Shown here piece after piece: positions 4,649 through 11,225 of a stretch of 16,294 nt of DNA. Made by a program: the position numbers and the translations under genes. Within the stretch, counting starts at the first letter, position 1. The number at the start of each line of letters is the position of its first letter. This DNA comes from an uncultured bacterium. Lineage in GTDB: Bacteria; Patescibacteriota; Saccharimonadia; Saccharimonadales; Saccharimonadaceae. Location of the stretch: assembly GCA_938045655.1 (NCBI GenBank), contig CALIMO010000053.1:1-16294 (forward strand), given 5' to 3'. The notes beneath the pieces were generated by a model that was not told the DNA's origin, did no database searches, and worked only from the letters and a program-made list of their open reading frames with translations.

Positions 4649-6862
4649 TTACATTCCTGGAATTCTGAATTGTGAAGGATCATTAGGGTAAATTTGGTCG
4701 GTCATCACTTTATTTTTGCTACTTTCAGTGCCCATTGCAGGTTGCTCCGCTGGATTTGGAATAAAATCAAAAGCTGGAACTTCTGGCGGCATTGGCATTG
4801 AGCTAAAATCTGGCATAGCTGGTGGTATTGGCATTGCAAAATCATTCGAATTTTGCGCAGGATTTTCAGTCGAGTAAGTTTGCTGACTTTCAAAATTATT
4901 TTGTGGCAAAGTCTGCGCATATTGTTCATTCGAAATCGGATTACTTGATTCAAAATTTGAAAGTGGCTGGATTGGTGTAGCTTGAGCGTAAGGCTGAGTT
5001 TCAGGAATAAAATTCTCATTCGCCTGTGGCTCTTCATAAATCGCATTTTGAACTTTACCATGGCTTAAAACATAATCATTATTTTGTGGATTTGAAGTTG
5101 CTGCAGAGTTTTCTCCACGAGAAATTCCACTTGGCTCATAAGGCTGAGCGCCCATCAAACCACTTGCAATTTGAGCATTTTCGGCTGGGTGATAATATTC
5201 ATCGCCCTGATTTTGCGCTGGCTGAACATTTTGAGCTTGAATCTCTTGAGCGGCAGGAGTTTCAGCTGGATTCTGTTGTTCGAGAGCTGGTGCAACTTCT
5301 GGTTGAGTAGTTTGAGGTTCAATAGTTTCGAAAGTTTGCGGTTGAGTGCTTTCGGGAGTTGGGACTGAAATATCAACTTGGCGAGCCGGCTCAAAAACTT
5401 GCTCCTGAACTGGAGTTTCCGCAATAAATGCATTTGGATTTTCGAAAGGCACACTTGGTGCTGGAATTTCTGGCGCATAATTTTGAACTGGCGCTTCAAC
5501 CAAGCCTTGCATATTTTCAGGCTGATTAAATTCTGAAGGAGCAGGAGTTTCAGCTGGATTTTGTTGTTCGAAAGCTGGCGCAACTTCTGGTTGAGTAGTT
5601 TGAGGTTCAATAGTTTCGAAAGTTTTTGGTTGAGTGTTTTCGAGAGTTGGGATTGAAATATTTTGTTCAGCCAAAGCTTCTTGGCTTTCCGATATATTTT
5701 GTACCGAATTTTCTTCAACTAAATTTTCATTTTGAGCTTGTGTATTTTCAAGATTTTCGCTTGGATTTTCGAAAATATCTTCGTTCGAATTTTCTTGCGC
5801 AAGTTCTTGATTATGCTCAGGAGCTTCAACTTCTTCAAGTTCAGCAAAAGCATTTTCTGGTTTATTAATATTTTTTAGTTCATTTAAAGATTCTTCAAGT
5901 TCGTCTTCGGCTTGATTTTGTGAATTTTCAAGATTAGCTTTTTCTGCTTCATTTTTGGCTTCTTCATGTGAAATCACAAATGCACCGTTACGCTTTTGCT
6001 CTTTCTTTGAAGAAGATTTTTCACTCGATTTTTCTTTTTCGTTCGAAATTTCTTCCAAAGCTTCTTCCATTTTAGCATTTTTCTGAACGGCAAATTCGCC
6101 CGCTTTTTCTTCAGCTTCACGGATTTTTGAAACCACAAGTTGCTGGTCAGCGCCAGATGAAATAAGTTTTGCTGCAAGACTCATAGCTTCAGCTGTAGCT
6201 TTTGCATTCGAAAAGCGATCAGTTTCAGCAACAATTCCAGTCAAAAGAGCAGTTGCGACTGGTTGAGTAAGATTTTTCTTTCCAAGGGATTCAATAATTT
6301 GAACAGAAATTTCGCTCAAAGAACTGGCGTTTTCGGCGTGCCAGTGAGTTCCGTTAAGATTCGTTTGATTTTCGCCAACAGTTAAAATTCCAACTGAAGC
6401 ATCATGAAAAATTCGCCCGTGCGCCGCCAAAGCGCCATCGAGTCGATCTTGACTTTCAACATTTAAAGCTAGCACAAAATCAATGTTAAAATCACCCTGT
6501 TCAAATTCGAGGTCTTTTTCTGAAATTACTGAACGATACGGCGTGATGAAAATTTTAACATGATCGCCAACAAGCTTATAACGAAGATGATCAGCTTTTT
6601 CTTTATTTAAAGCAATAATAAAATCGCGTAAAGAATCTACCGAATTTTCGAAAGTTTTTTCTGGGCGCAAAAAAGCTAGCGCGTCGGGCATTTTTCCGCT
6701 TGAAACCGCCGTTGCATGCTTGCCAGAATTATTAATTGCGAGCGTTAAAGCCAATGCTGAAGAAAGTTCATCAACACTTGGGTTATCATTTACCGCAATC
6801 AAAATGCTTTCTGATTCTTTCAATTTTGCGATAATCTGCTCTTGAGCATTATTTTTTGACAT
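4649..6862 (-). CDS. NrnA-like DHH-family pseudoenzyme with long disordered tail
   Basis: A 737-residue protein. Residues 1 to about 250 follow the layout of the DHH/NrnA phosphoesterase domain (nanoRNase/pAp phosphatase), but the metal-binding motifs are changed. The motif I pattern HxNPDGDAxGS reads NDNPSVDELSS (25-35), motif II has LNVES in place of an Asp-led strand, the DHH motif position reads VGENQTN (162-168), and 'GIltDT' reads GIVAETDRF. Catalysis is therefore unlikely. From about 255 to the end the chain is low-complexity, rich in Glu, Gln, Asn, Pro and Ala, with a 40-residue tandem-type duplication and a Met/Pro-rich end; I expect it to be disordered. It opens the operon with truB and orn, echoing the rbfA-nrnA-truB order of many bacteria. 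AGGA lies 8 nt before the ATG. The role is unknown; a scaffold or RNA-binding partner is possible. Confidence 0.75.
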   Translation of the reverse strand: MSKNNAQEQIIAKLKESESILIAVNDNPSVDELSSALALTLAINNSGKHATAVSSGKMPDALAFLRPEKTFENSVDSLRDFIIALNKEKADHLRYKLVGDHVKIFITPYRSVISEKDLEFEQGDFNIDFVLALNVESQDRLDGALAAHGRIFHDASVGILTVGENQTNLNGTHWHAENASSLSEISVQIIESLGKKNLTQPVATALLTGIVAETDRFSNAKATAEAMSLAAKLISSGADQQLVVSKIREAEEKAGEFAVQKNAKMEEALEEISNEKEKSSEKSSSKKEQKRNGAFVISHEEAKNEAEKANLENSQNQAEDELEESLNELKNINKPENAFAELEEVEAPEHNQELAQENSNEDIFENPSENLENTQAQNENLVEENSVQNISESQEALAEQNISIPTLENTQPKTFETIEPQTTQPEVAPAFEQQNPAETPAPSEFNQPENMQGLVEAPVQNYAPEIPAPSVPFENPNAFIAETPVQEQVFEPARQVDISVPTPESTQPQTFETIEPQTTQPEVAPALEQQNPAETPAAQEIQAQNVQPAQNQGDEYYHPAENAQIASGLMGAQPYEPSGISRGENSAATSNPQNNDYVLSHGKVQNAIYEEPQANENFIPETQPYAQATPIQPLSNFESSNPISNEQYAQTLPQNNFESQQTYSTENPAQNSNDFAMPIPPAMPDFSSMPMPPEVPAFDFIPNPAEQPAMGTESSKNKVMTDQIYPNDPSQFRIPGM
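5253..5661. repeat. Two 121-bp direct repeats in the disordered tail coding region
   Basis: Positions 5253-5373 and 5541-5661 are of equal length with about 8 mismatches by eye. Their starts are 288 bp apart (96 codons), so reading frame is kept. Both encode a peptide with TFETIEPQTTQPEVAPA followed by EQQNPAETPA. Several differences are synonymous. Confidence 0.85.
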
Positions 6863-6902
6863 TTATTGAATCCTATTGTTTATTTTTATAATTTATAGCT
6901 CT

Positions 6903-6931
6903 ATATTAGCATAATCGCAATGAAATGTCAA
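6903..6931 (-). promoter_or_regulatory. Promoter of the NrnA-like/truB/orn operon
   Basis: Minus strand TTGACA (6926-6931), a 17-nt spacer, and TAATAT (6903-6908) preceded by TGC (extended -10). The predicted leader is 34 nt and includes an AGGA ribosome site. It faces away from the rpsT promoter. Confidence 0.75.
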
Positions 6932-6948
6932 CAGTTTATTTGAAATAC

Positions 6949-6977
6949 TTGCTTTTTCTTTCGAAATAATGTATAAT
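6949..6977 (+). promoter_or_regulatory. rpsT promoter
   Basis: TTGCTT (6949-6954), a 17-nt spacer, TATAAT (6972-6977). The predicted leader is about 35 nt, with AAGGA at 7009-7013, 5 nt before the ATG. The spacer contains a TTCGAA. Confidence 0.75.
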
Positions 6978-7018
6978 CGATGTTGAATTGTAAATAACAA
7001 CCTAAAAGAAGGAATTAA

Positions 7019-7273
7019 ATGCCAATTATTAAATCTGCTGTAAAGCGAATGCGACAAACCGCAAAACGACGCGAACGCAACGTTGGAATTAAAAAAGATA
7101 TCAAAGGTGCAGTTAAAGCTTTTGTTGCTGAACCAAGCGCAAAAAGCCTTTCAAAAGCACAAAGCGAATTAGACAAAGCTGTTAAAAAAGGTCTTATCAA
7201 GAAAAATACAGCTGCTCGCCGAAAAGCTTCTCTTGCCGCTGCTGCAAAAAAAGCTGGCGTAAAACTTGCTTAA
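7019..7273 (+). CDS. rpsT: 30S ribosomal protein S20
   Basis: An 84-residue, very basic, all-helical protein, the usual S20 size. MPIIKSAVKRMRQTAKRRER is the characteristic N-terminal helix that binds 16S rRNA, and the C-terminal KKNTAARRKASLAAAAKKAG is equally typical. It binds early in 30S assembly. The gene is monocistronic, with its own promoter, a good Shine-Dalgarno and a terminator, and is divergent from the RNA-processing operon. Confidence 0.95.
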   Translation: MPIIKSAVKRMRQTAKRRERNVGIKKDIKGAVKAFVAEPSAKSLSKAQSELDKAVKKGLIKKNTAARRKASLAAAAKKAGVKLA

Positions 7274-7287
7274 TTTGATACTTTTTC

Positions 7288-7316
7288 AAAAATCGCTCAA
7301 AATTGGGCGGTTTTTT
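7288..7316 (+). terminator. rpsT terminator
   Basis: AAAAATCGCTC (7288-7298), a loop of about 6 nt, GGGCGG (7305-7310, including two G-U pairs) running into TTTTTT, 15 nt after the stop codon. Confidence 0.8.
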
Positions 7317-7336
7317 GTTTTTCTTTTTTCAAAAAC

Positions 7337-7365
7337 TTGACAATTCTACTTAAAAATGCTATAAT
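7337..7365 (+). promoter_or_regulatory. Strong promoter of the 113-residue orphan gene
   Basis: Consensus TTGACA (7337-7342), a 17-nt spacer and TATAAT (7360-7365) preceded by TGC. The predicted +1 is near 7372. Confidence 0.8.
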
Positions 7366-7373
7366 CTAAAAGA

Positions 7374-7390
7374 TTCGCCGTTTTGGCGAA
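7374..7390 (+). promoter_or_regulatory. 5'-terminal mRNA hairpin
   Basis: TTCGCC, loop GTTTT, GGCGAA: a perfect 6-bp stem that starts about 2 nt from the predicted transcript 5' end and ends 12 nt before the ribosome site. It could protect the mRNA end from decay; that role is inferred. Confidence 0.5.
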
Positions 7391-7414
7391 AATAGAACAT
7401 TTAGAGGAACGGTT

Positions 7415-7756
7415 ATGACATCTTTAAAAGAAAGATTGGCGGCAGAAAAACAAGCTGCTTTAACCTATGAAAATATTGCCAAGCAAGTTGAAGGCATCCT
7501 TGTCGAGGCCGCCAAGGATGGTAGATCAAGCGTGCTCATCTACCTTGACAATGAGAATGATTACAAAACCCAATTTGTGCGTCTTTTTCTAACTAAGGAA
7601 GAAATTGATTTCGAAAAGGCTTATGACACATATACGGCAACTAAATTTCCCTATATCGATACCCACATGGGTACGGGTTGTTATGAGGGTGTTGACCCTA
7701 ATAAACCAGTCACTACGACCGAACGTAGATTCAAGGGTATTCGTGTATTTCTTTAG
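7415..7756 (+). CDS. Hypothetical protein, 113 residues
   Basis: I do not recognise this protein. It opens with a helical segment (MTSLKERLAAEKQAALTYEN), then a strand SVLIYLDNEN, another helix (TKEEIDFEKAYDTYTATKF), and a Gly/Thr-rich end with THMGTGCYEGVDP and a final KGIRVFL strand. There is one cysteine, no signal peptide and no membrane helix, so a small soluble alpha/beta protein is likely. The start is well supported: AGAGGA lies 6 nt before the ATG, downstream of a consensus promoter and a 5' hairpin. The gene is monocistronic, with its own terminator. Together with the orphan genes ending at 9312 and 12427 it forms a class of strongly expressed-looking singletons with near-consensus promoters. 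Confidence 0.75.
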   Translation: MTSLKERLAAEKQAALTYENIAKQVEGILVEAAKDGRSSVLIYLDNENDYKTQFVRLFLTKEEIDFEKAYDTYTATKFPYIDTHMGTGCYEGVDPNKPVTTTERRFKGIRVFL

Positions 7757-7775
7757 AAAGGTCATCAAAAAACAA

Positions 7776-7806
7776 AACCCGCAGAAATTCGCGGGTTATT
7801 TTATTT
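7776..7806 (+). terminator. Terminator of the 113-residue orphan gene
   Basis: AACCCGC (7776-7782), an 8-nt loop, GCGGGTT (7791-7797), followed by ATTTTATTT. A clear GC-rich stem 19 nt after the stop. Confidence 0.8.
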
Positions 7807-7827
7807 CTAACATTTTTTGAAAATTAT

Positions 7828-7920
7828 TTACCAATTTGAGTCACTCATCGAAAGCGACGGTTTAACTTCAAGCTTGAGCGGATTTTTAATATCAAGAAAA
7901 AATAATTCACACGGCCCCAT
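7828..7920 (-). pseudogene. Short coding remnant, C-terminal-like fragment
   Basis: A minus-strand frame of 30 codons, MGPCELFFLDIKNPLKLEVK then PSLSMSDSNW and TAA, reads like the tail of a real protein (alternating strand pattern, ending in Asp-Ser-Asn-Trp) and uses codons typical of the core genes here. It has no Shine-Dalgarno or promoter, and a stop lies just upstream in frame, so it is probably the surviving 3' end of a deleted gene. The remaining bases up to the tsaD promoter (7921-8003) show nothing I can assign. The parent family is unknown. Confidence 0.35.
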
Positions 7921-8003
7921 CCATCATAACGTTGACGATGTTTAAACTACCAAGCAAAATATATATCCATACCTACATACTAAAATATCAATTTAGCTTC
8001 CAG

Positions 8004-8032
8004 TTGAAATTTAACCTGAAAAGTGTTAGAAT
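8004..8032 (+). promoter_or_regulatory. tsaD promoter, leaderless
   Basis: TTGAAA (8004-8009), a 17-nt spacer, TGT-TAGAAT with -10 at 8027-8032. Six bases lie between the -10 and the ATG, so the predicted +1 is the A of the start codon. No Shine-Dalgarno is present. Confidence 0.65.
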
Positions 8033-8038
8033 AGCTCT

Positions 8039-9127
8039 ATGAAGATTTTGGGAATTGAGAGTACGTGTGATGAAACTGCAGCTGCAGTGGTGGAACTTCA
8101 AGCTGGAGAAGTTTCACGCGTGAGTAATAATCATGTGAAATTACTTTCAAGTGTAGTTCATTCACAGATAGATATTCATGCTCAATTTGGTGGTGTAATT
8201 CCCGAGATAGCAGCGCGATCACATATCGAATATATAAATCCAGTTATTCGTCAAGCTTTAGAAAAAGCCGAGGTAAGCTGGAGTGATATCGACGGTATTG
8301 CGGTCAGTTTTGCACCTGGTTTAAACGGTTCGTTGTTGGTCGGGAATTTAGCGGCGAGGACTTATGCGCGGATTTTTAATAAACCCTTCTTCCCTGTTCA
8401 CCACGTTGAGGCGCATGTTTACGCTAACTTCTTGCGTGATACACCACCGCGATTTCCGTTTTTAGCGCTGGTGGTTAGCGGCGGTCACTCTCAGATCGTA
8501 TTGTTTAGAGGCCATTCAGATTTCGAAATTCTTGGCCAAACCCAAGATGATGCCGTGGGTGAAGCGTTTGATAAAGTAGCCAAAATTCTGGGTTTACCCT
8601 ACCCCGGCGGTCCAGCGATTGCGGCGGCAGCTCAAGCTGGTAATAGTACCAAATATAAATTGCCTAAGGCTAAGCTAGCTGGTGAATACAATTTTAGTTT
8701 TTCTGGCCTTAAGACAGCGGTGCTGCGAGCAGTGCAAAAAGAAGTTGGAGTTGATTATAACTTCCCTTCTTTCCGCTTGGCCGAAAAATTAACTACCGAA
8801 CAAAAAAATGATTTTGCGGCGTCGTTTCAGCGAGTAGCTGTAGAGACATTAGTTGATAAGCTAGAACGTGCTGTTCAGCGATATCAGCCTCAAACGGTAG
8901 TGATTGCGGGCGGGGTGGCGGCTAATCAGGCTTTGCGTGCTAAGCTAATGCGTCGGGTAGCCAATCAAGTGCCAGACGAAATTATTTTTACTGCGCCAGA
9001 ATTTTGCACTGATAATGCCGCAATGGTGGCGACGCTAGGTACTTTTCACGCCGTACTAGGTCAGTCCAAAGACCCGCTCACAGCCGAAGTCTACCCTAGC
9101 TTGTCAATGGAAAACGCTCGTTGGTAA
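8039..9127 (+). CDS. tsaD: tRNA N6-adenosine threonylcarbamoyltransferase TsaD
   Basis: The catalytic subunit that transfers threonylcarbamoyl from TC-AMP to A37 of ANN-decoding tRNAs. At 362 residues it has normal family length. Visible landmarks: MKILGIESTCDETAAAVVE at the N-terminus (ASKHA nucleotide-binding strand), VHHVEAHVYA at 120-129 with the metal-binding histidines H122 and H126, VVSGGHSQIVLF in the middle, FSGLKTAVLR, IAGGVAANQALR, and CTDNAAMVA with the third metal ligand Asp. The usual partners (TsaB, TsaE, TsaC) are not in this window. Third codon positions look richer in G and C than in the neighbouring operon, and there is only one TTCGAA site, a possible sign of different history. 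Translation probably starts on a leaderless mRNA. Confidence 0.96.
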   Translation: MKILGIESTCDETAAAVVELQAGEVSRVSNNHVKLLSSVVHSQIDIHAQFGGVIPEIAARSHIEYINPVIRQALEKAEVSWSDIDGIAVSFAPGLNGSLLVGNLAARTYARIFNKPFFPVHHVEAHVYANFLRDTPPRFPFLALVVSGGHSQIVLFRGHSDFEILGQTQDDAVGEAFDKVAKILGLPYPGGPAIAAAAQAGNSTKYKLPKAKLAGEYNFSFSGLKTAVLRAVQKEVGVDYNFPSFRLAEKLTTEQKNDFAASFQRVAVETLVDKLERAVQRYQPQTVVIAGGVAANQALRAKLMRRVANQVPDEIIFTAPEFCTDNAAMVATLGTFHAVLGQSKDPLTAEVYPSLSMENARW

Positions 9128-9140
9128 CCGAGCTGAAATC

Positions 9141-9175
9141 TGCCCTTCACTTTTTAAAATCTTAAGGGCACTTTT
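9141..9175 (+). terminator. tsaD terminator
   Basis: TGCCCTT (9141-9147), a 16-nt loop, AAGGGCA (9164-9170), then CTTTT. It lies 13 nt after the tsaD stop; the short T run makes it moderate. A second, weaker stem (CTGC...GCAG) followed by TTTTT lies at about 9182-9219. Confidence 0.55.
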
Positions 9176-9243
9176 CGAAATCTGCTATAGTACTTTTTGA
9201 AAAGCTAAGGCAGGTTTTTAAAAATAATGGATGAATTTAAACT

Positions 9244-9273
9244 AAAGAAAAGAGCCGTTTTATTAAACGGCTC
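9244..9273 (-). terminator. Terminator of the 187-residue orphan gene
   Basis: Minus strand: GAGCCGTTT (9265-9273), loop AATA, AAACGGCTC (9252-9260), then TTTTCTTT. A perfect 9-bp stem. A second GC-rich hairpin (TGCGC...GCGCA, about 9280-9298) lies between it and the stop codon, so the two stand in tandem. Confidence 0.8.
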
Positions 9274-9311
9274 GAGCGATGCGCTTTAAAGCAGCGCACT
9301 TGTTGAATTGA

Positions 9312-9875
9312 TTAATCTAAGTTGGAGAATCGCTGTGCAATTCCAACCAAATCTTTACCGCTACCAGTTACAGCAGCGTTGAGGGCCATGATCTCTCCGC
9401 GTTTGTCGGTCCTCTTCCAATTGATCAGTTCATTGTCTGATTCAGTTGGAGGGATGAGAGTCACCAACTCCTCAACGTCCTTGAGATTCAGATCCCAAGG
9501 AGCGATATGATATATAGGTAGAGTTTCCACCACTACCACAAGCCAGCCTTCGGAGTCAAATGGTGCTCCGTCGTGACCTTGATTCTGAATAAGGGCAACT
9601 TTGTAGCCATTTTTTACAATAGCCTCGAGCTGCGCTGCGAAGAGTAAGAAACGCTCTGTATATGCGCCATCTACTTTTTTATTGTAGATAGCTAGAGCTT
9701 CTTCTACGGAGATTTCAGTTGTTTTTGCTGTATCTCCGTAGCCAGAAGTATGGACTAGTTTTTCATCCACTACTTTTGGTGCATCTACCCATACTGTTTT
9801 TTCAACGTTGTAATTTGCCATTACAGCGTTGAAGACTTCTTTAGATTCTTCATTGTTTAGAAAGTGAAGTTTCAT
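9312..9875 (-). CDS. Hypothetical protein, 187 residues
   Basis: Not recognised. The protein begins MKLHFLNNEESKEVFNAVM and continues with an acidic, soluble alpha/beta pattern: a strand-rich EGWLVVVVETLPIYHIAPWD and a helix (SVEEALAIYNKK). It closes with DKRGEIMALNAAVTGSGKDL. GSGKDL resembles part of a P-loop but sits near the C-terminus without the rest of such a fold, so I do not call it an NTPase. No membrane helix or signal peptide. The ATG at 9875 has GGAGAGGAG 6 nt upstream and is preferred to a TTG start 51 nt further up, which would run through the leader hairpin. It has a consensus promoter, a ~190-nt structured leader and its own terminator. Possibly regulated post-transcriptionally. 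Confidence 0.7.
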   Translation of the reverse strand: MKLHFLNNEESKEVFNAVMANYNVEKTVWVDAPKVVDEKLVHTSGYGDTAKTTEISVEEALAIYNKKVDGAYTERFLLFAAQLEAIVKNGYKVALIQNQGHDGAPFDSEGWLVVVVETLPIYHIAPWDLNLKDVEELVTLIPPTESDNELINWKRTDKRGEIMALNAAVTGSGKDLVGIAQRFSNLD

Positions 9876-10065
9876 GGATTTCTCCTCTCCTTGCGCATAA
9901 TAATTTAAGGCGTTTTCGCCACGCAAGGTGCCCTACTTCAATTTCGGGCGAATTTCAACTTAGTAGCTAATACCCTAAGCTCAAAATCGCCCAAAATTGA
10001 AAAGCTTTCAATCAATTCAACAATGGTAATTTGCTAGTTGTTGGTTTATAAATTCCTAACAACTT
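9876..10065 (-). promoter_or_regulatory. Long structured 5' leader with competing hairpins, candidate cis-regulatory RNA
   Basis: About 190 nt between the predicted +1 and the ATG, far longer than other leaders here. In 5'-3' RNA order: hairpin P1 (10058-10064 with 10036-10042, 7 bp) at the very 5' end; hairpin P2 (10006-10012 with 9996-10002, 7 bp, 3-nt loop); a long stem P3 (9987-10001 with 9937-9951, 15 bp with one wobble that is G-U only in minus-strand RNA) holding an inner CTTAG/CTAAG stem; and P4 (9922-9928 with 9889-9895, 7 bp) around a GGCG-TTTT-CGCC hairpin, covering the AAGG edge of the ribosome site. P2 and P3 share bases 9996-10001 and cannot form together. No known riboswitch consensus recognised. 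Confidence 0.5.
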
Positions 10066-10071
10066 AAGTGT

Positions 10072-10100
10072 ATTATATCATATTAGATTAAATATGTCAA
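10072..10100 (-). promoter_or_regulatory. Consensus promoter for the 187-residue orphan gene
   Basis: Minus strand TTGACA (10095-10100), a 17-nt spacer and TATAAT (10072-10077) preceded by TGA. The match to consensus is complete. It lies a few bases past the stop of the preceding operon, and no terminator is seen between them, so read-through is possible. Confidence 0.8.
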
Positions 10101-10106
10101 TAGTTT

Positions 10107-10499
10107 TCATTCATTTTTATCATAATCGATATAAATAGATTCTCTATTTTTTACATCATAGATTGCTAAAGAGTTTTTTGCGCTAGCAAATGAAAGAGCT
10201 TCATCCTTATTTTGAAATCTGTGTGATACGTTTAGATGTATGTCGCCCGTACGATCATCAGCCCAAGTGCCAAAATAATCGTCATCGGATTTAATATATT
10301 TTTTTCTTCTAGCGATAAATTTCTTAAGAGCTTTAATCGATAGTTCAGCTGCTGGAATATAGTAAGTAGTATCGATAGCTACCATGTATCCATCTACTGG
10401 TTTTTCTCCTGAAGTATTTATAGATGTTCCTTTATGTTCTTTTGTCTCGGTTAGAAGGTTATCTGCTTGACTAAAAAATCGTTTCTTTTCTAGATTCAT
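10107..10499 (-). CDS. Small protein resembling phage/mobile-element domain, unknown function
   Basis: A 130-residue protein. The order GYMVAIDTTYYIPAAELS (37-54), a helical ALKKFIARRKKYI (57-69), YFGTWADDRTGDIHLNVS (75-92) and a final ASAKNSLAIYDV (105-116) resembles a domain I recall from actinophage and other mobile-element proteins ('GY.V...', 'GtW.d..tG..ylDvs', 'nq.AiyDv'). Its biochemical role is not known to me. It lacks cysteines, membrane helices and a signal peptide. It is the last gene of a three-gene operon and starts 2 nt after the stop of the amidohydrolase gene. There is no TTCGAA, and the base composition is very AT-rich, which fits acquired DNA. The phage resemblance is remembered, not tested. 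Confidence 0.6.
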   Translation of the reverse strand: MNLEKKRFFSQADNLLTETKEHKGTSINTSGEKPVDGYMVAIDTTYYIPAAELSIKALKKFIARRKKYIKSDDDYFGTWADDRTGDIHLNVSHRFQNKDEALSFASAKNSLAIYDVKNRESIYIDYDKNE

Positions 10500-10501
10500 T
10501 A

Positions 10502-11224
10502 TTATATCATCCTATATATTTTTTCTATTTCAGAATGGAGTTTTTTGATATTATCCTCAACTGGTTGATTATTTACATCCAAATAAAGCCTTTTGTTAAT
10601 TTCAATCATCACAGATTGAACTCGACTGTCCTTATTATAAAAGTGAATAGGGACCAAACTCCCACTATATGGCGAGTTAACTCGAACTTCATATCCAAGC
10701 CCCGTGAAATAAGTAGCCAAGAATTCAACCAAATCTGGTGGAGTATGAAAACTATCAGACCCAATACAAATATCCGGTCGATTTGGTGCTTGATCTATAT
10801 CTCGGTTAGTCGGAATATTATTAAAGCTATGACAATCTATAATTAGACAACTGTTGTATTTATCAAGCTTATTTGCAACTTTTGTTGATAGATCTTCATG
10901 ATATGGTAAATAGTAATTATTTATAATTTCTTGTTTTTTGGTTTCTGAAATATTTCGCAATTGCTCACCAGAATCTGTATGCGTATAAACAATACCCATT
11001 CCTTTAATAAACATGCTTTCGAGTTCATCAGGAAAACGTTCAATATCGCAATAAATTCTACTAAAATCAGCAATTTTAGACTCGACTAAATTACTATCAA
11101 AAATTTGCTTAGTATACCAATCTGTTAAAATATTAATTTCATTACTAATTAATTCAGCATTAAAACCTTCCATATCTGGAAAAAAGGTTGAAGAATGCGG
11201 AATATTTAAAATTATTTTTTCCAT
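10502..11224 (-). CDS. N-formylglutamate amidohydrolase-family protein
   Basis: A 240-residue member of the FGase/HutG-like family of zinc-dependent amidohydrolases related to the N-acetylmuramoyl-L-alanine amidase fold. Family signs in order: LNIPHSST (6-13, with H10), LTDWYTKQIFD (33-43), FSRIYCDIERFPDE (54-67), GMGIVYTHTDSGEQLR (75-90), YYLPYHEDL (104-112), LIIDCHSFNN (127-136, with H132), then RPDICIGSDSFHTPPDL and SPYSGSLVPIHFY; a final VMIEINKRLYLD carries the conserved glutamate. The key residues appear intact. No histidine-degradation genes are near, so the real substrate may be another N-acyl amino acid or a peptide. The start at 11224 is one base after the previous stop with AAGGA upstream; an ATG at 11251 would overlap. 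Middle gene of the operon. Confidence 0.85.
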   Translation of the reverse strand: MEKIILNIPHSSTFFPDMEGFNAELISNEINILTDWYTKQIFDSNLVESKIADFSRIYCDIERFPDELESMFIKGMGIVYTHTDSGEQLRNISETKKQEIINNYYLPYHEDLSTKVANKLDKYNSCLIIDCHSFNNIPTNRDIDQAPNRPDICIGSDSFHTPPDLVEFLATYFTGLGYEVRVNSPYSGSLVPIHFYNKDSRVQSVMIEINKRLYLDVNNQPVEDNIKKLHSEIEKIYRMI

Positions 11225-11225
11225 A

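Noticed and set aside
5253..5661. CRISPR-like repeats
   Set aside because: There are only two long copies, in frame inside a coding region, with no regular spacers and no cas genes.
4705..6177. Several overlapping ORFs of 60-190 codons in other frames of the NrnA-like tail
   Set aside because: Repetitive low-complexity coding sequence opens alternative frames; their compositions (runs of Leu/Lys/Gln/Arg) are shadows and they lack start signals.
9227..9289. A 20-codon plus-strand ORF starting MDEFKLKKRAVLLNG
   Set aside because: Its codons are mostly the minus-strand terminator hairpin of the facing gene, the nearest AGG is 13 nt from the ATG, and no -35 fits; probably chance.
9312..9875. 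GSGKDL near the C-terminus as a P-loop NTPase
   Set aside because: It is at the wrong end of the protein, has no G-x(4)-GK[ST] and no Walker B; not enough for a call.
9876..9926. A longer start (TTG) for the 187-residue orphan gene
   Set aside because: The extension lies in the hairpin next to a very strong Shine-Dalgarno that fits the ATG at 9875.
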